Under the pieces are notes generated by a model, which searched no databases, was not told the DNA's origin, and was given only the letters and a program-made list of their open reading frames with translations. This document shows positions 45,077 to 53,901 of a DNA stretch of 64,000 nt, one piece after another. Location of the stretch: assembly GCA_017307735.1 (NCBI GenBank), contig JAFKGR010000004.1, positions 62,001 to 126,000 on the forward strand, given 5' to 3'. This DNA is from Chitinophagaceae bacterium (GTDB lineage Bacteria; Bacteroidota; Bacteroidia; Chitinophagales; Chitinophagaceae). Position numbers and translations under genes: made by a program. Positions within the stretch are counted from its first letter, which is position 1. Each line of letters starts with the position of its first letter.

Positions 45077-46468
45077 ATGACTCTTTTAGATCTTGTTTTA
45101 CTCCCCTTCTATATTGGAATACTCTATCTTATTTCTTTTTATTACAGAAAGAAACTGCCAAACCAAACATTAAAGAAATACCACTTCCTGGCTTTCTGGC
45201 TTAAAATATTTTCAAGTTTAATAATAGTAGCTTATTTCTATGCAAAAGTGGATGAAGGCAGCGACTCGCTTGGGTTGTATTATCCTGAAGGCCTAAATTT
45301 ATTTCATCTCTTATTAAAAGATACGGATAACTGGAAATATTTGTTTGTTTCGGGAGAAAACTTCGATTCGACACTTATCGCTCATTCGTACAACTACGGC
45401 TATTACCTGATAGGGTCAAATTTCATGGTGATTAAAATTACGGCGTTGTTATGCTTCTTGACTTTTGGTCGTTATTTGTTAATAAGCTTACTTTTTGGAT
45501 ATTTCGCATTCTCCGGATTATGGAAGTTGTTTATGTTTTTCTACAATAAGAAACCTGAACTACACAAAGCATTTGCTCTTTCTATTCTCTTTTTTCCATC
45601 TGTGGTATTCTGGAGTTCCGGTGTACTCAAAGATTCCCTTTGTATCGGCGCCCTGGGTTGGCTTACGTACTCTTTGGATCTGGTATTTAACGGAAATTTA
45701 AAAATTAAAAACGGCCTGATTGCCTTAGCCTCAGCATACCTGATCTTTTCTGTAAAGTCATATATCCTTTTGGCTTATGCACCATTCTTCCTTCTTTATT
45801 TATTCCTTGTCAAACTTCAGGTGGTAAAATCAATATATTTAAGAGGAGCCATAGCATTCTTCTTAATTTCAGGTATAATTGCAGGATTTGCCTTTGGTTA
45901 TTCCTATTTCCAGAAAGAGCTTGGACAGTATGCTCTTGAGAACGTTACAAAAAGTATTTCCTCCTTGAATTCGGCTTTTAATTCTCTTACCGGCGACATG
46001 GGTGCTGAATCAAATTTTAACCTGGGGGCCTCATTCGACGGAACTTTTACCGGGTTTTTAAAAATTGCTCCGTTTGCAATTACTGCAACTTTTTTCAGAC
46101 CATTCATCTGGGAAACCACAAAAGTTTCACAGCTTTTAGCCGCTTTAGAAAGCCTTCTTCTTGCTTATTTTACAATTAGGATTTTATTACAAATCGGTAT
46201 TTTCAGATTTGCAAAATACATCTTTACCGATCCTTTGATTAATTTTTGTTTTCTCTTCGCGGTGGCTTTTGGCTTGTTTGTAGGTACTGCAACTTTGAAT
46301 TTTGGAACACTGGTCAGATATAAAATTCCCTGTATGCCATTTTTTGCCATAGCTCTTTTTCTGATTAACCAAAAGGCATCCGTCTTAAAGAAGCAAAAAA
46401 GCTTATGGCCCTGGCTAATCCACCCCATTTTTTTTAAAGATTTATTCCTGAAAAAACCTATTGGATAG
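45077..46468 (+). CDS. Polytopic membrane protein, candidate polysaccharide polymerase (second paralogue)
   Basis: A 463-residue paralogue of the preceding gene, with the same start, the same arrangement of about ten membrane segments and the same large loop (LGASFDGTFTGFLKIAPFAITATFFRPFIWE). Conserved Arg, Asp and Trp residues in and near this loop (FRPF-WE, FGTLVRYK-P) are candidates for the polymer-binding site. A gap of 274 bases separates the two genes, with nothing recognisable in it. Two diverged copies could polymerise different repeat units or act with Wzx and with the ABC exporter respectively. Confidence 0.65.
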   Translation: MTLLDLVLLPFYIGILYLISFYYRKKLPNQTLKKYHFLAFWLKIFSSLIIVAYFYAKVDEGSDSLGLYYPEGLNLFHLLLKDTDNWKYLFVSGENFDSTLIAHSYNYGYYLIGSNFMVIKITALLCFLTFGRYLLISLLFGYFAFSGLWKLFMFFYNKKPELHKAFALSILFFPSVVFWSSGVLKDSLCIGALGWLTYSLDLVFNGNLKIKNGLIALASAYLIFSVKSYILLAYAPFFLLYLFLVKLQVVKSIYLRGAIAFFLISGIIAGFAFGYSYFQKELGQYALENVTKSISSLNSAFNSLTGDMGAESNFNLGASFDGTFTGFLKIAPFAITATFFRPFIWETTKVSQLLAALESLLLAYFTIRILLQIGIFRFAKYIFTDPLINFCFLFAVAFGLFVGTATLNFGTLVRYKIPCMPFFAIALFLINQKASVLKKQKSLWPWLIHPIFFKDLFLKKPIG

Positions 46469-46613
46469 CTTACCTATACATACTTTTAACCGTTTCACCT
46501 GATTGTTTTTTCTCCCTGAGATCACAAGACGCATAGTATTTTTCATAATATTAAAATAATATATACAGGTTTTTCGTTTAATAGGGTACTGAAAAATAAA
46601 TCCGTGTACCCTG

Positions 46614-47837
46614 ATGAAAAAAAATCAACTGCCCGGGAAGAAAATTGTTGTATTGGAAAATGGACTCATCTCCTCCTATACCATGAGGGAGGCTTTAATG
46701 GATGAGCTATTAAGAAATAATTTTGATGTTTACATTCTCACTCAAACAAATCAATTCCGGAAGGAGGTGGAGAGCCGTGGCTTAAAAGTCGTGAATATTG
46801 GTTCCGCCAACACAAATATTTTTGAAATAGGTTCTTATATTTTCAAACTTTTTTGGCAGATAAGAAAAATAAAACCTGACCTGTGCCTGACCTTTAGTGT
46901 ACGCCCTGCTATATGGGGCAATCTGATTGCAGGTATTTTTCACGTACCGGTTATAACCAATATTTCAGGTTTGGGGCAATTGGCCTCGAGTAAAAACATT
47001 GCCTACAGGTTTGTAAGAGCTGTTTATCCACTTGCCCTCTCAAAAACCTCAAAGGTCTTTTTCCAAAACAAAGAGGACCTGAAATTTTTCACTACCAGAA
47101 AATTTATAAACTCCAAACAGGCAGATTGGATCCCCGGTTCCGGCATAGATTACCACAAATTTGCTCCATTTAATGTCAGCAGAGACAAATCAAAATTTGT
47201 TTTCTTGTTTATTGGAAGGCTAATCAGGGACAAAGGCATTTCCGAATTTATCGAAGCAGCCGGAGAAATAAAAAAGAATTATCCGGAAACCATTTTCAGA
47301 ATTATCGGTCCCCTCTGGCACCAGAATTTAAAATCAAATCTCATTTCCGAATCGCAAATCGAGAGCTGGACTGAAAACAGGGAAATACAATATTTGGGAG
47401 AGAAAAAAGATGTCAGGCCATTCATCGCGGAAGCCGATTGTATTGTGCTACCATCCTATCGGGAGGGTATTTCAAATGTACTCCTTGAAGGTGCATCAAT
47501 GGAAAAACCTGCCATTGCTACCAATGTGCCGGGTTGTAAAGAAGTGGTTGAAGACGGGACAACCGGCTATCTGTGCAAACCGGGAGATACAGGCGATCTG
47601 ATTGACAAAATGATTTTGATGCTTCATACAAGCGAAAGTGTAAGAAAAAATATGGGGCAACTCGCGAGAGAAAAAGTAATTCTTGAGTTCGACAAAAAGA
47701 TCGTCGTCAATAAATACCTCACCGAAATAAATCAACTCTTTTACCAAAAGTCGAATCCGCGTTATTTAACTCCGGTTCCATCTCCCAATAAGGAGGAGAA
47801 GTTCCGGTTTCAGACCGGGATGCACATGGCCGGATAA
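46614..47837 (+). CDS. Glycosyltransferase family 4, PglA-like
   Basis: A 407-residue GT-B enzyme. The acceptor-side part has FSVRPAIWGNLIAGIFHVPVITNISGLG, as in PglA-type transferases that add the second sugar to a lipid-linked primer; the donor side has FLFIGRLIRDKGISEFIEAA (about 205-224) and PSYREGISNVLLEGASMEKP (about 285-304, EX7E). The last 30 residues (YLTPVPSPNKEEKF) look like a tail of uncertain value. It resembles the GT4 at 49807 in motif wording, so the two may be related. Confidence 0.88.
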   Translation: MKKNQLPGKKIVVLENGLISSYTMREALMDELLRNNFDVYILTQTNQFRKEVESRGLKVVNIGSANTNIFEIGSYIFKLFWQIRKIKPDLCLTFSVRPAIWGNLIAGIFHVPVITNISGLGQLASSKNIAYRFVRAVYPLALSKTSKVFFQNKEDLKFFTTRKFINSKQADWIPGSGIDYHKFAPFNVSRDKSKFVFLFIGRLIRDKGISEFIEAAGEIKKNYPETIFRIIGPLWHQNLKSNLISESQIESWTENREIQYLGEKKDVRPFIAEADCIVLPSYREGISNVLLEGASMEKPAIATNVPGCKEVVEDGTTGYLCKPGDTGDLIDKMILMLHTSESVRKNMGQLAREKVILEFDKKIVVNKYLTEINQLFYQKSNPRYLTPVPSPNKEEKFRFQTGMHMAG

Positions 47838-47911
47838 ACGGTGGAATAATAGGGATTCGGCACGCTGACGGATACCTCAGTTTTGAAGCAGCCAAAACCA
47901 CAAAAAACCAC

Positions 47912-47944
47912 TTTGTAAATGAAAGTGCCTAATGGTTAATTTTG
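47912..47944 (+). promoter_or_regulatory. Bacteroidota-type promoter of asnB
   Basis: TTTG at 47912-47915 is followed after 21 bases by TAATTTTG (47937-47944), a good match to the -33/-7 pattern. The -7 element ends 21 bases before the asnB ATG. This indicates an internal promoter driving the last third of the locus. Confidence 0.55.
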
Positions 47945-47965
47945 CGTCTCAACAGGTTCCCTACT

Positions 47966-49810
47966 ATGTGTGGCATTTCAGGTTCCGTTAATTATTCTTT
48001 TTCCGAAGAAAAAGTTCTCAACTCATTAAGGCATCGTGGTCCTGATGAACAGAATGGATATCGGAGCAATAACGTTCAGTTTTATCATCTGCGTCTATCC
48101 ATACTTGATATTGCCTGTGGACAGCAGCCGATGCATCTGGATGACAGATATACCATAGTATTTAACGGCGAAATTTTTAATCATAATGAACTCAGGCAAA
48201 GGTTTGGGCTAAAAGGGAAAACCTCATCGGATACAGAAACATTGCTGTTGCTTTATGAAAAATTCGGCTTCGGTTTTTTGAATTATCTCGATGGCATGTT
48301 TGTTTTTGTAATTCATGATAAGATAAAAAACGAACTTTTTATTGCACGCGACCGCGCAGGGATAAAGCCGTTATATTATTATCGGGATAATGAGAAATTT
48401 GTTTTTGCCAGCGAACTGAATGCATTGAAATCCATATTACCCCTGGAGATTTGTTACGAAAATTTTTTTCAGTACCTGCGGTTCGGAACTTTTTATAAAA
48501 AAAATACTCCTTATAAAAATGTGTTTGAAGTAGAAGCAGGTACTTTTATTCAGATTGATTGTTCTTCATTAAATAAAAAAGAAACCAGATGGTGGGATAT
48601 TCATCAATTCTATTTGAAAAAAAATAATGATTCATTTGGGGATGCATTGGATAAAACAGATCAAATTCTTCATACAGCGGTCAGGCGAAGGATCGAATCC
48701 AGCGATCTGGAAGTAGGCGCCTTCTTAAGCGGAGGAATAGACAGCGGCCTGGTTACCTCCGTTGCTCATCATTACAGTCCCAACCTTAAAACCTTTACCG
48801 TTTCGTTTGAAGGAGAATATGATGAAGCTCCTCTCGCCAAACTGGTGGCAGAAAAATACAAGACTCAGCACCATGAAATAAAAATCTCATTCGATAATTT
48901 ACAAAACGATGTAGAAAAAATATTATCCAATTATGGCGAGCCTTTCTTTGACAGTTCAGCTATTCCGTCTTATTATGTCAGCAAAGCTGCTAAAGAATAT
49001 GTGACAGTTATTTTAAACGGTGACGGGGCAGATGAGTTATTCGGCGGATATCGAAGATATGTGCCCTTTGCAAAATTTGATTTTTTTAAAATGGGTTCAT
49101 TTGAAAGGACCTTAACAGGCATCCTTAAAAAATCTTTGCCTGCAAGTAATAACAAAAAGTCTCTTTATAACTACTTTTATCGGTTATTATCTTTTGCATC
49201 CTTACGAGGATCAGATATTTATCTTTCAGCAGGAGTGGACATCACTGAAGGATTTACGAAGTATTTTCTGGATAACGGTCTTGATTACATGGCGGAATAC
49301 AATGAAGATTTTGACAGAATTTATAAAAGCTCCTTGAACGGATTGGACAAGCTGATGAATCTTGACTTCGCCATCAATCTGTTTGATGATTTACTGGTGA
49401 AGATGGATATTGCCACTATGGCAAATTCGCAGGAGGGGAGAAGTCCTTTTCTCTGCAAAGAGTTTCTTGAATATATTCCTTCATTACCCGGGAACTATAA
49501 AGTAAAGGGGCGCAAAACGAAAGTCCTGCTGAGGACTCTTGCTGAAAAGTACTTGCCTGAAGAATTAATTAATCAGCCCAAGCGCGGATTTGAGATTCCC
49601 TTAAAGAAATGGATAAATGAGGATCTGAAAGAAATTATTTATGATAATTTGAACACATCAAATGCTTTCTTCAAAAATTTCATCGATGAGAAGTTTGTTC
49701 AGCAACTTTTAGCACATAAAATTAAAATCTCAGAAGAGAAAAGATCCAAAATATTATGGACAATCTTTGCCATGGAAATTTGGTATAAACGGAGCTACAG
49801 AAATCAATGA
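47966..49810 (+). CDS. asnB: Asparagine-synthetase-family glutamine amidotransferase
   Basis: A 614-residue two-domain enzyme. The start was moved to the ATG at 47966 so that the nucleophile Cys2 (MCGISG) becomes N-terminal after Met removal. The glutaminase domain has RHRGPDEQNG and NGEIFNH; the synthetase domain has the ATP-binding SGGIDSGLV (about 252-260), and GDGADELFGGY follows. AsnB makes asparagine, but copies inside polysaccharide loci are often thought to amidate sugar carboxylates or serve as amide donors; the sequence does not decide. It is preceded by its own promoter and overlaps the next gene by ATGA. Confidence 0.92.
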   Translation: MCGISGSVNYSFSEEKVLNSLRHRGPDEQNGYRSNNVQFYHLRLSILDIACGQQPMHLDDRYTIVFNGEIFNHNELRQRFGLKGKTSSDTETLLLLYEKFGFGFLNYLDGMFVFVIHDKIKNELFIARDRAGIKPLYYYRDNEKFVFASELNALKSILPLEICYENFFQYLRFGTFYKKNTPYKNVFEVEAGTFIQIDCSSLNKKETRWWDIHQFYLKKNNDSFGDALDKTDQILHTAVRRRIESSDLEVGAFLSGGIDSGLVTSVAHHYSPNLKTFTVSFEGEYDEAPLAKLVAEKYKTQHHEIKISFDNLQNDVEKILSNYGEPFFDSSAIPSYYVSKAAKEYVTVILNGDGADELFGGYRRYVPFAKFDFFKMGSFERTLTGILKKSLPASNNKKSLYNYFYRLLSFASLRGSDIYLSAGVDITEGFTKYFLDNGLDYMAEYNEDFDRIYKSSLNGLDKLMNLDFAINLFDDLLVKMDIATMANSQEGRSPFLCKEFLEYIPSLPGNYKVKGRKTKVLLRTLAEKYLPEELINQPKRGFEIPLKKWINEDLKEIIYDNLNTSNAFFKNFIDEKFVQQLLAHKIKISEEKRSKILWTIFAMEIWYKRSYRNQ

Positions 49811-50970
49811 AAAAGACCCTAATCAGAATAACAACCGTACCAATGGCTTTTAAAGTACTTCTGAAAGACCAGATAAAATTCATGGTGAAAAATGGATTTG
49901 ATGTCATTATGGTAGGTGCAGATGGGAAGGAACGATCGGATGTAATAAATAATGAGGGTGCCAGATATGTAATCGTGCCTATGACAAGAAAAATCACTCC
50001 TTTTGCTGATTTAATTTGTCTGATAAAACTGATCAGAGTAATGAAAAAATATCATCCGGCAATCGTACATTCTCATACGCCCAAAGCAGGTTTATTAGGG
50101 ATGATTGCAGCCAGGATTTCCGGAGTAAAGATTAGAATTCATACGGTAGCAGGACTTACCTTAATGGCAGAAAAAGGATTGAAAAAAAATATTTTATTAC
50201 AAACGGAACGGATCACTTATTCATGTGCTACAAATGTGTGGCCTAACAGCTTTTCATTATATAAATACATACAGAAACACAAGCTGGCCAGCCCCAAAAA
50301 GTTAAAGGTAATTGCCAATGGCTCCACCAACGGCATTAATTTTGAAACTTATTCAAGAAATAATCTTGACAAGAATAAAATAGAAGTGCTGAAAAAAAGT
50401 TTACCCTTCGAAAGTAAGTTATTGCTTCTTTTTGTTGGCAGAATTGTACGTGACAAAGGAATCGAAGAGTTAATAAGCGTTTTTAGAATTATGCAAAAGA
50501 AATTTCCAATTCAATTAATTTTAATTGGTCCTTTCGAAGACAATCTTGATCCTATTGCCGGGATAACTAAGAAGGAAATTATCGAGAACCCTAACATTAC
50601 CCAAATCAACTGGAGTGACGATGTCCCTTATTACATGGCAATTTCAGATATCCTTATTCACCCTTCCCATCGTGAAGGGTTTCCCAATGTCATTCTTCAG
50701 GCAGGAGCTTTGGAATTACCCATTGTGTGTTCGAATATTGATGGGAATATTGATATTGTCACATCATCGGAAATGGGTTATGTCTTTAAGGTAAAAGATG
50801 AAAAAAGCCTGACTAAATACCTGACAAACTGCATTTCAAACAAAGAAGAAAGAATTTCAAAAGCAAAAACTTTACACGATAAGATTGTTGAACTATATAA
50901 TCAGAAATTTGTTCAACAAGAAATTCTAAAAAATTATAACTCCCTATTGGCATTACATGATAGAAAATAA
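49807..50970 (+). CDS. Glycosyltransferase family 4
   Basis: A 387-residue GT-B enzyme. Acceptor side: HSHTPKAGLLGMIAARISGV and HTVAGLT; donor side: LLFVGRIVRDKGIEELI (about 200-216) and HPSHREGFPNVILQAGALELPIV (about 281-303) with the EX7E-like element. This architecture is common in transferases that extend the lipid-linked primer early in assembly. It overlaps asnB by ATGA at its start and the formyltransferase gene by 14 bases at its end, so the three form one translationally coupled block. Confidence 0.9.
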   Translation: MKKTLIRITTVPMAFKVLLKDQIKFMVKNGFDVIMVGADGKERSDVINNEGARYVIVPMTRKITPFADLICLIKLIRVMKKYHPAIVHSHTPKAGLLGMIAARISGVKIRIHTVAGLTLMAEKGLKKNILLQTERITYSCATNVWPNSFSLYKYIQKHKLASPKKLKVIANGSTNGINFETYSRNNLDKNKIEVLKKSLPFESKLLLLFVGRIVRDKGIEELISVFRIMQKKFPIQLILIGPFEDNLDPIAGITKKEIIENPNITQINWSDDVPYYMAISDILIHPSHREGFPNVILQAGALELPIVCSNIDGNIDIVTSSEMGYVFKVKDEKSLTKYLTNCISNKEERISKAKTLHDKIVELYNQKFVQQEILKNYNSLLALHDRK

Positions 50971-51682
50971 GATTTCAGGGTATCATATATTATTTATCGG
51001 AAAAGAGAAGGATCCTTTTTCTGAGATAGCCGCTAATTTTATAAGCACGCACTTCCCCCAATCGGAAATAATATTTAGCAGTAAAGATCAATCCATTCCA
51101 GAGAGGCTTTTCAAATGGAAAGGTGATTTATTAATATCGTATCTTGCTCAATGGATTATCCCGAAAGAAATACTAATTAATGCACGATTTGCATGCCTGA
51201 ACTTTCATCCCGGACCACCGGAATATCCGGGAATCGGGTGTACAAATTTTGCAATCTACGATTCGGCAAATGAGTTTGGGATCACCTGTCATCACATGCT
51301 TGAAAAAGTTGACTCCGGAGAAATAGTAATGGTAAAAAGATTTCCAGTCTTTAAATCGGATACGGTTTATTCCATTACACAAAAAAGTTATAATAAAATA
51401 TTATCTGCATTTTACGATGTACTTCACACTTTAATGGCGGGTAAAACTCTTCCCAAATCAGATGAAAGCTGGACAAGGAAGCCCTATCTTAGACGGCAAT
51501 TGAACGATTTGTGCAGACTTGAAATAACCATGAGTATTGAGGAGATTGAACTCAGAATAAAAGCAACTACCTATCTTCATCCCTGGGCATATTTCAAAAT
51601 TAATAATAAAAAGATCCAACTCACATCAGAAGACGTAAAAAACAAAGAATATTTAAAGTATTTGAATTCTGACTTTAAATAA
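50957..51682 (+). CDS. Sugar N-formyltransferase-like protein
   Basis: A 241-residue protein of the formyltransferase superfamily (methionyl-tRNA formyltransferase N-terminal fold). The catalytic Asn and His are in CLNFHPGPPEYPG (about residues 78-90) and the conserved Asp in EKVDSGEIV (about 116-124). It lacks the tRNA-binding C-terminal domain, and has instead a short tail, which fits dTDP- or UDP-aminosugar N-formyltransferases using N10-formyl-tetrahydrofolate. It precedes the SDR and LegC-like aminotransferase genes, so its substrate is probably the amino sugar they make. Confidence 0.8.
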   Translation: MIENKISGYHILFIGKEKDPFSEIAANFISTHFPQSEIIFSSKDQSIPERLFKWKGDLLISYLAQWIIPKEILINARFACLNFHPGPPEYPGIGCTNFAIYDSANEFGITCHHMLEKVDSGEIVMVKRFPVFKSDTVYSITQKSYNKILSAFYDVLHTLMAGKTLPKSDESWTRKPYLRRQLNDLCRLEITMSIEEIELRIKATTYLHPWAYFKINNKKIQLTSEDVKNKEYLKYLNSDFK

Positions 51683-51731
51683 TATGAAGATTAGTTATAA
51701 AGTTAATTTCCAAGTAACGGTTTATAAAAGC

Positions 51732-51739
51732 TAATTTTG
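51732..51739 (+). promoter_or_regulatory. Candidate -7 promoter element before the SDR gene
   Basis: TAATTTTG matches TAnnTTTG and ends 19 bases before the ATG at 51759. No good TTG is found 19-21 bases upstream. It suggests that the SDR-aminotransferase-transferase group can be transcribed separately. Confidence 0.4.
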
Positions 51740-51758
51740 CACAAATTTTTTTAAAAAA

Positions 51759-52730
51759 ATGAAAATTCTCATCACCGGCGGCGCCGGATATATTGGTTCT
51801 GTGTTAGTGAGGCAATTGTTACAGAAAGGTTATCAGGTAAGGGTTTTGGATAGCCTTAAATTCGGAGGAGACGCACTTTATGATGTAATGCTGAATCCGG
51901 ACTTTGAATTTATACGAGGTGACGTGCGAAATCCGGATGACGTAAAAAAAGCCTTGAAAGGAATTGACGGGATCGCACACCTGGCTGCAATTGTAGGAGA
52001 TCCGGCCTGTAAAAAATTTGCCACCGAAGCCGAAGAAACAAACTGGGAGGGAAGCAAAGCAGTTTTTGAAGCCGCAGAAGATGCTGGTGTCAATCGATTT
52101 GTTTTTGCAAGTACGTGCAGCAATTACGGAAAAATGTCTGATCCGAACGAATTTGTTCGCGAAGACTCTGAACTCAATCCGGTTTCGTTGTATGCAAGAT
52201 TGAAAGTGCGGTTTGAAGACTATCTGATTGAAAAAAGAAAGGACAGCCGCATGTGCAGCACGGCTCTAAGGTTTAGTACTGTTTACGGTTTTTCCCCTCG
52301 TATCAGATTTGACCTGACAGTAAATGAATTCACCCGGAACATGACAATCAAAGGTGAACAGGAAATTTGGGGAGCCCAATTCTGGCGTCCCTATTGCCAT
52401 GTGGAAGATCTGGCCAGATCTGTCGAACTTGTTTTCAGAAGCGATGAAAATAAGGTGCGCGCCAACGTTTTCAATGTTGGCTCTACAGAAGAAAATTATA
52501 CCAAGGGAATGATCATTAATGAAGTCAGCCAGGTGATACCAACCGGCAAAGTGAATTATATAGAAATGAATGAGGACCCACGCGATTACCGGGTTAATTT
52601 TGACAAAATAAGTAACGAACTCGGATTCACCATTACCAAAAAAGTTCCCGATGGGATCAGAGAAATCCACCGTCTCTTATCTACCGGAATAATTGTAGAT
52701 CCGTATTCGCAGAAGTTCAGAAATATTTAA
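51759..52730 (+). CDS. Extended short-chain dehydrogenase, sugar-nucleotide epimerase/dehydratase
   Basis: A 323-residue extended SDR enzyme acting on a sugar nucleotide. Motifs: NAD(P)-binding ITGGAGYIGSVLVRQL (4-19), HLAAIVGDPACKK, ASTCSNYGKM (about 123-132), and the catalytic YARLK tetrad (about 150-154), followed by RFSTVYGFSPR and FWRPYCHVEDLARSV. It groups with UDP-glucose 4-epimerase-like and dehydratase-like proteins, but which reaction it does cannot be read. With the LegC-like aminotransferase 16 bases downstream it probably supplies a 4-keto sugar or an epimer. Confidence 0.85.
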   Translation: MKILITGGAGYIGSVLVRQLLQKGYQVRVLDSLKFGGDALYDVMLNPDFEFIRGDVRNPDDVKKALKGIDGIAHLAAIVGDPACKKFATEAEETNWEGSKAVFEAAEDAGVNRFVFASTCSNYGKMSDPNEFVREDSELNPVSLYARLKVRFEDYLIEKRKDSRMCSTALRFSTVYGFSPRIRFDLTVNEFTRNMTIKGEQEIWGAQFWRPYCHVEDLARSVELVFRSDENKVRANVFNVGSTEENYTKGMIINEVSQVIPTGKVNYIEMNEDPRDYRVNFDKISNELGFTITKKVPDGIREIHRLLSTGIIVDPYSQKFRNI

Positions 52731-52746
52731 ATAATTATAAGAGATA

Positions 52747-53877
52747 ATGCTTTTGTTAAGTGGCCCAAACATGGGTGGTAATGAATTGAAATATATTACA
52801 GAATGTATCGAAACCGGCTGGGTGAGCAGCGTAGGGTCTTACGTGGATCAGTTTGAGAAAATGACTGCAGAATTTGCCGGAGCAAAATATGCTGTCGCCA
52901 CGAGCAGCGGCACAACGGCTCTGCACATTTGCCTTTTAATGCTCGGTGTAAATAAAAATGATTTGGTTATAGCGCCCAATGTCACATTCGTTGCAACCAT
53001 TAACACCATCACCTATACAGGAGCTTCCCCCGTTTTGATCGATGCCGATGAAAATACCTGGCAGATGGATCTGAACCTGCTTGAAGAATTTTTGGAAACA
53101 GAAACTGAGATTCGGGAAAATTTTTGTTATCATAAAAAAAGTGGAAAAAGAATTCCCGTCATTCTACCCGCTCACATCCTTGGGAATATGTGTGATATGG
53201 AAAGATTATTAAATCTCGCCCATAAATTTCATCTTACTATTTTGGAAGACAGCACCGAAGCACTTGGTAGTTTTTATAACGGGAAACATGCCGGCACTTT
53301 TGGAAAACTTGGCACCTTCAGTTACAACGGAAATAAAATTATCACCACAGGTGGTGGCGGAATGATTGTCACCGATGATGAAAAACTCGCCAAGGAAGCA
53401 AAACACCTGACTACTCAGGCCAAAGCCGATCCCATGGAATATTATCATGACGAAATCGGATATAATTATCGTCTGGTCAATGTTTCAGCGGCTATGGGTG
53501 TGGCACAAATGGAACAATTACCGGTATTCATGAAAAGGAAAAAAGAAATCATTGCATTTTATAAATCGGCGTTGAATGGTGTCGGTGACATCACTTTTCA
53601 AAAAGTGGATGAAAAGGTAAATCCGAACTGGTGGCTCCCGACAATAAAAACGGAAAAACAAAAAGAAATCCTGCATCTCTTGAACGCGAATAAAATGCAA
53701 AGCCGGCCATTCTGGATTCCTATGAATCAACTGCCCATGTTCAGGAAAGAAATTTATTTCAACCACAACGACCGTTCAGATCACATTTACCAAAGGTGCC
53801 TCAGTATTCCCTGCTCAACAAATATCAGGGATTCCGAATTGGAAGCAGTTGCAACTGAAATAAAAAAAGTATTTTAA
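52747..53877 (+). CDS. LegC-like DegT/DnrJ/EryC1 aminotransferase
   Basis: A 376-residue PLP enzyme of the DegT family. The opening SGPNMGGNELKYITECIETGWVSSVGSYVDQFE is typical of the LegC type of nucleotide-4-keto-6-deoxy-sugar aminotransferases; the SSGTTALHI phosphate loop, EDSTEALGS, and the Schiff-base Lys in SYNGNKIITTGGGGM (about 195-210) are present. It should make a 4-amino-4,6-dideoxyhexose. LegC's usual partners (LegB, LegI) are absent, so legionaminic acid itself is unlikely. Directly upstream are the SDR gene and, beyond it, the formyltransferase gene. Confidence 0.85.
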   Translation: MLLLSGPNMGGNELKYITECIETGWVSSVGSYVDQFEKMTAEFAGAKYAVATSSGTTALHICLLMLGVNKNDLVIAPNVTFVATINTITYTGASPVLIDADENTWQMDLNLLEEFLETETEIRENFCYHKKSGKRIPVILPAHILGNMCDMERLLNLAHKFHLTILEDSTEALGSFYNGKHAGTFGKLGTFSYNGNKIITTGGGGMIVTDDEKLAKEAKHLTTQAKADPMEYYHDEIGYNYRLVNVSAAMGVAQMEQLPVFMKRKKEIIAFYKSALNGVGDITFQKVDEKVNPNWWLPTIKTEKQKEILHLLNANKMQSRPFWIPMNQLPMFRKEIYFNHNDRSDHIYQRCLSIPCSTNIRDSELEAVATEIKKVF

Positions 53878-53901
53878 TAATCTGAGTTATATTGCCCTCT
53901 T

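Noticed and set aside
51759..53877. Legionaminic acid biosynthesis
   Set aside because: Only a LegC-like aminotransferase is present; no nonulosonate synthase, hydrolysing epimerase or CMP-sugar synthetase is seen.
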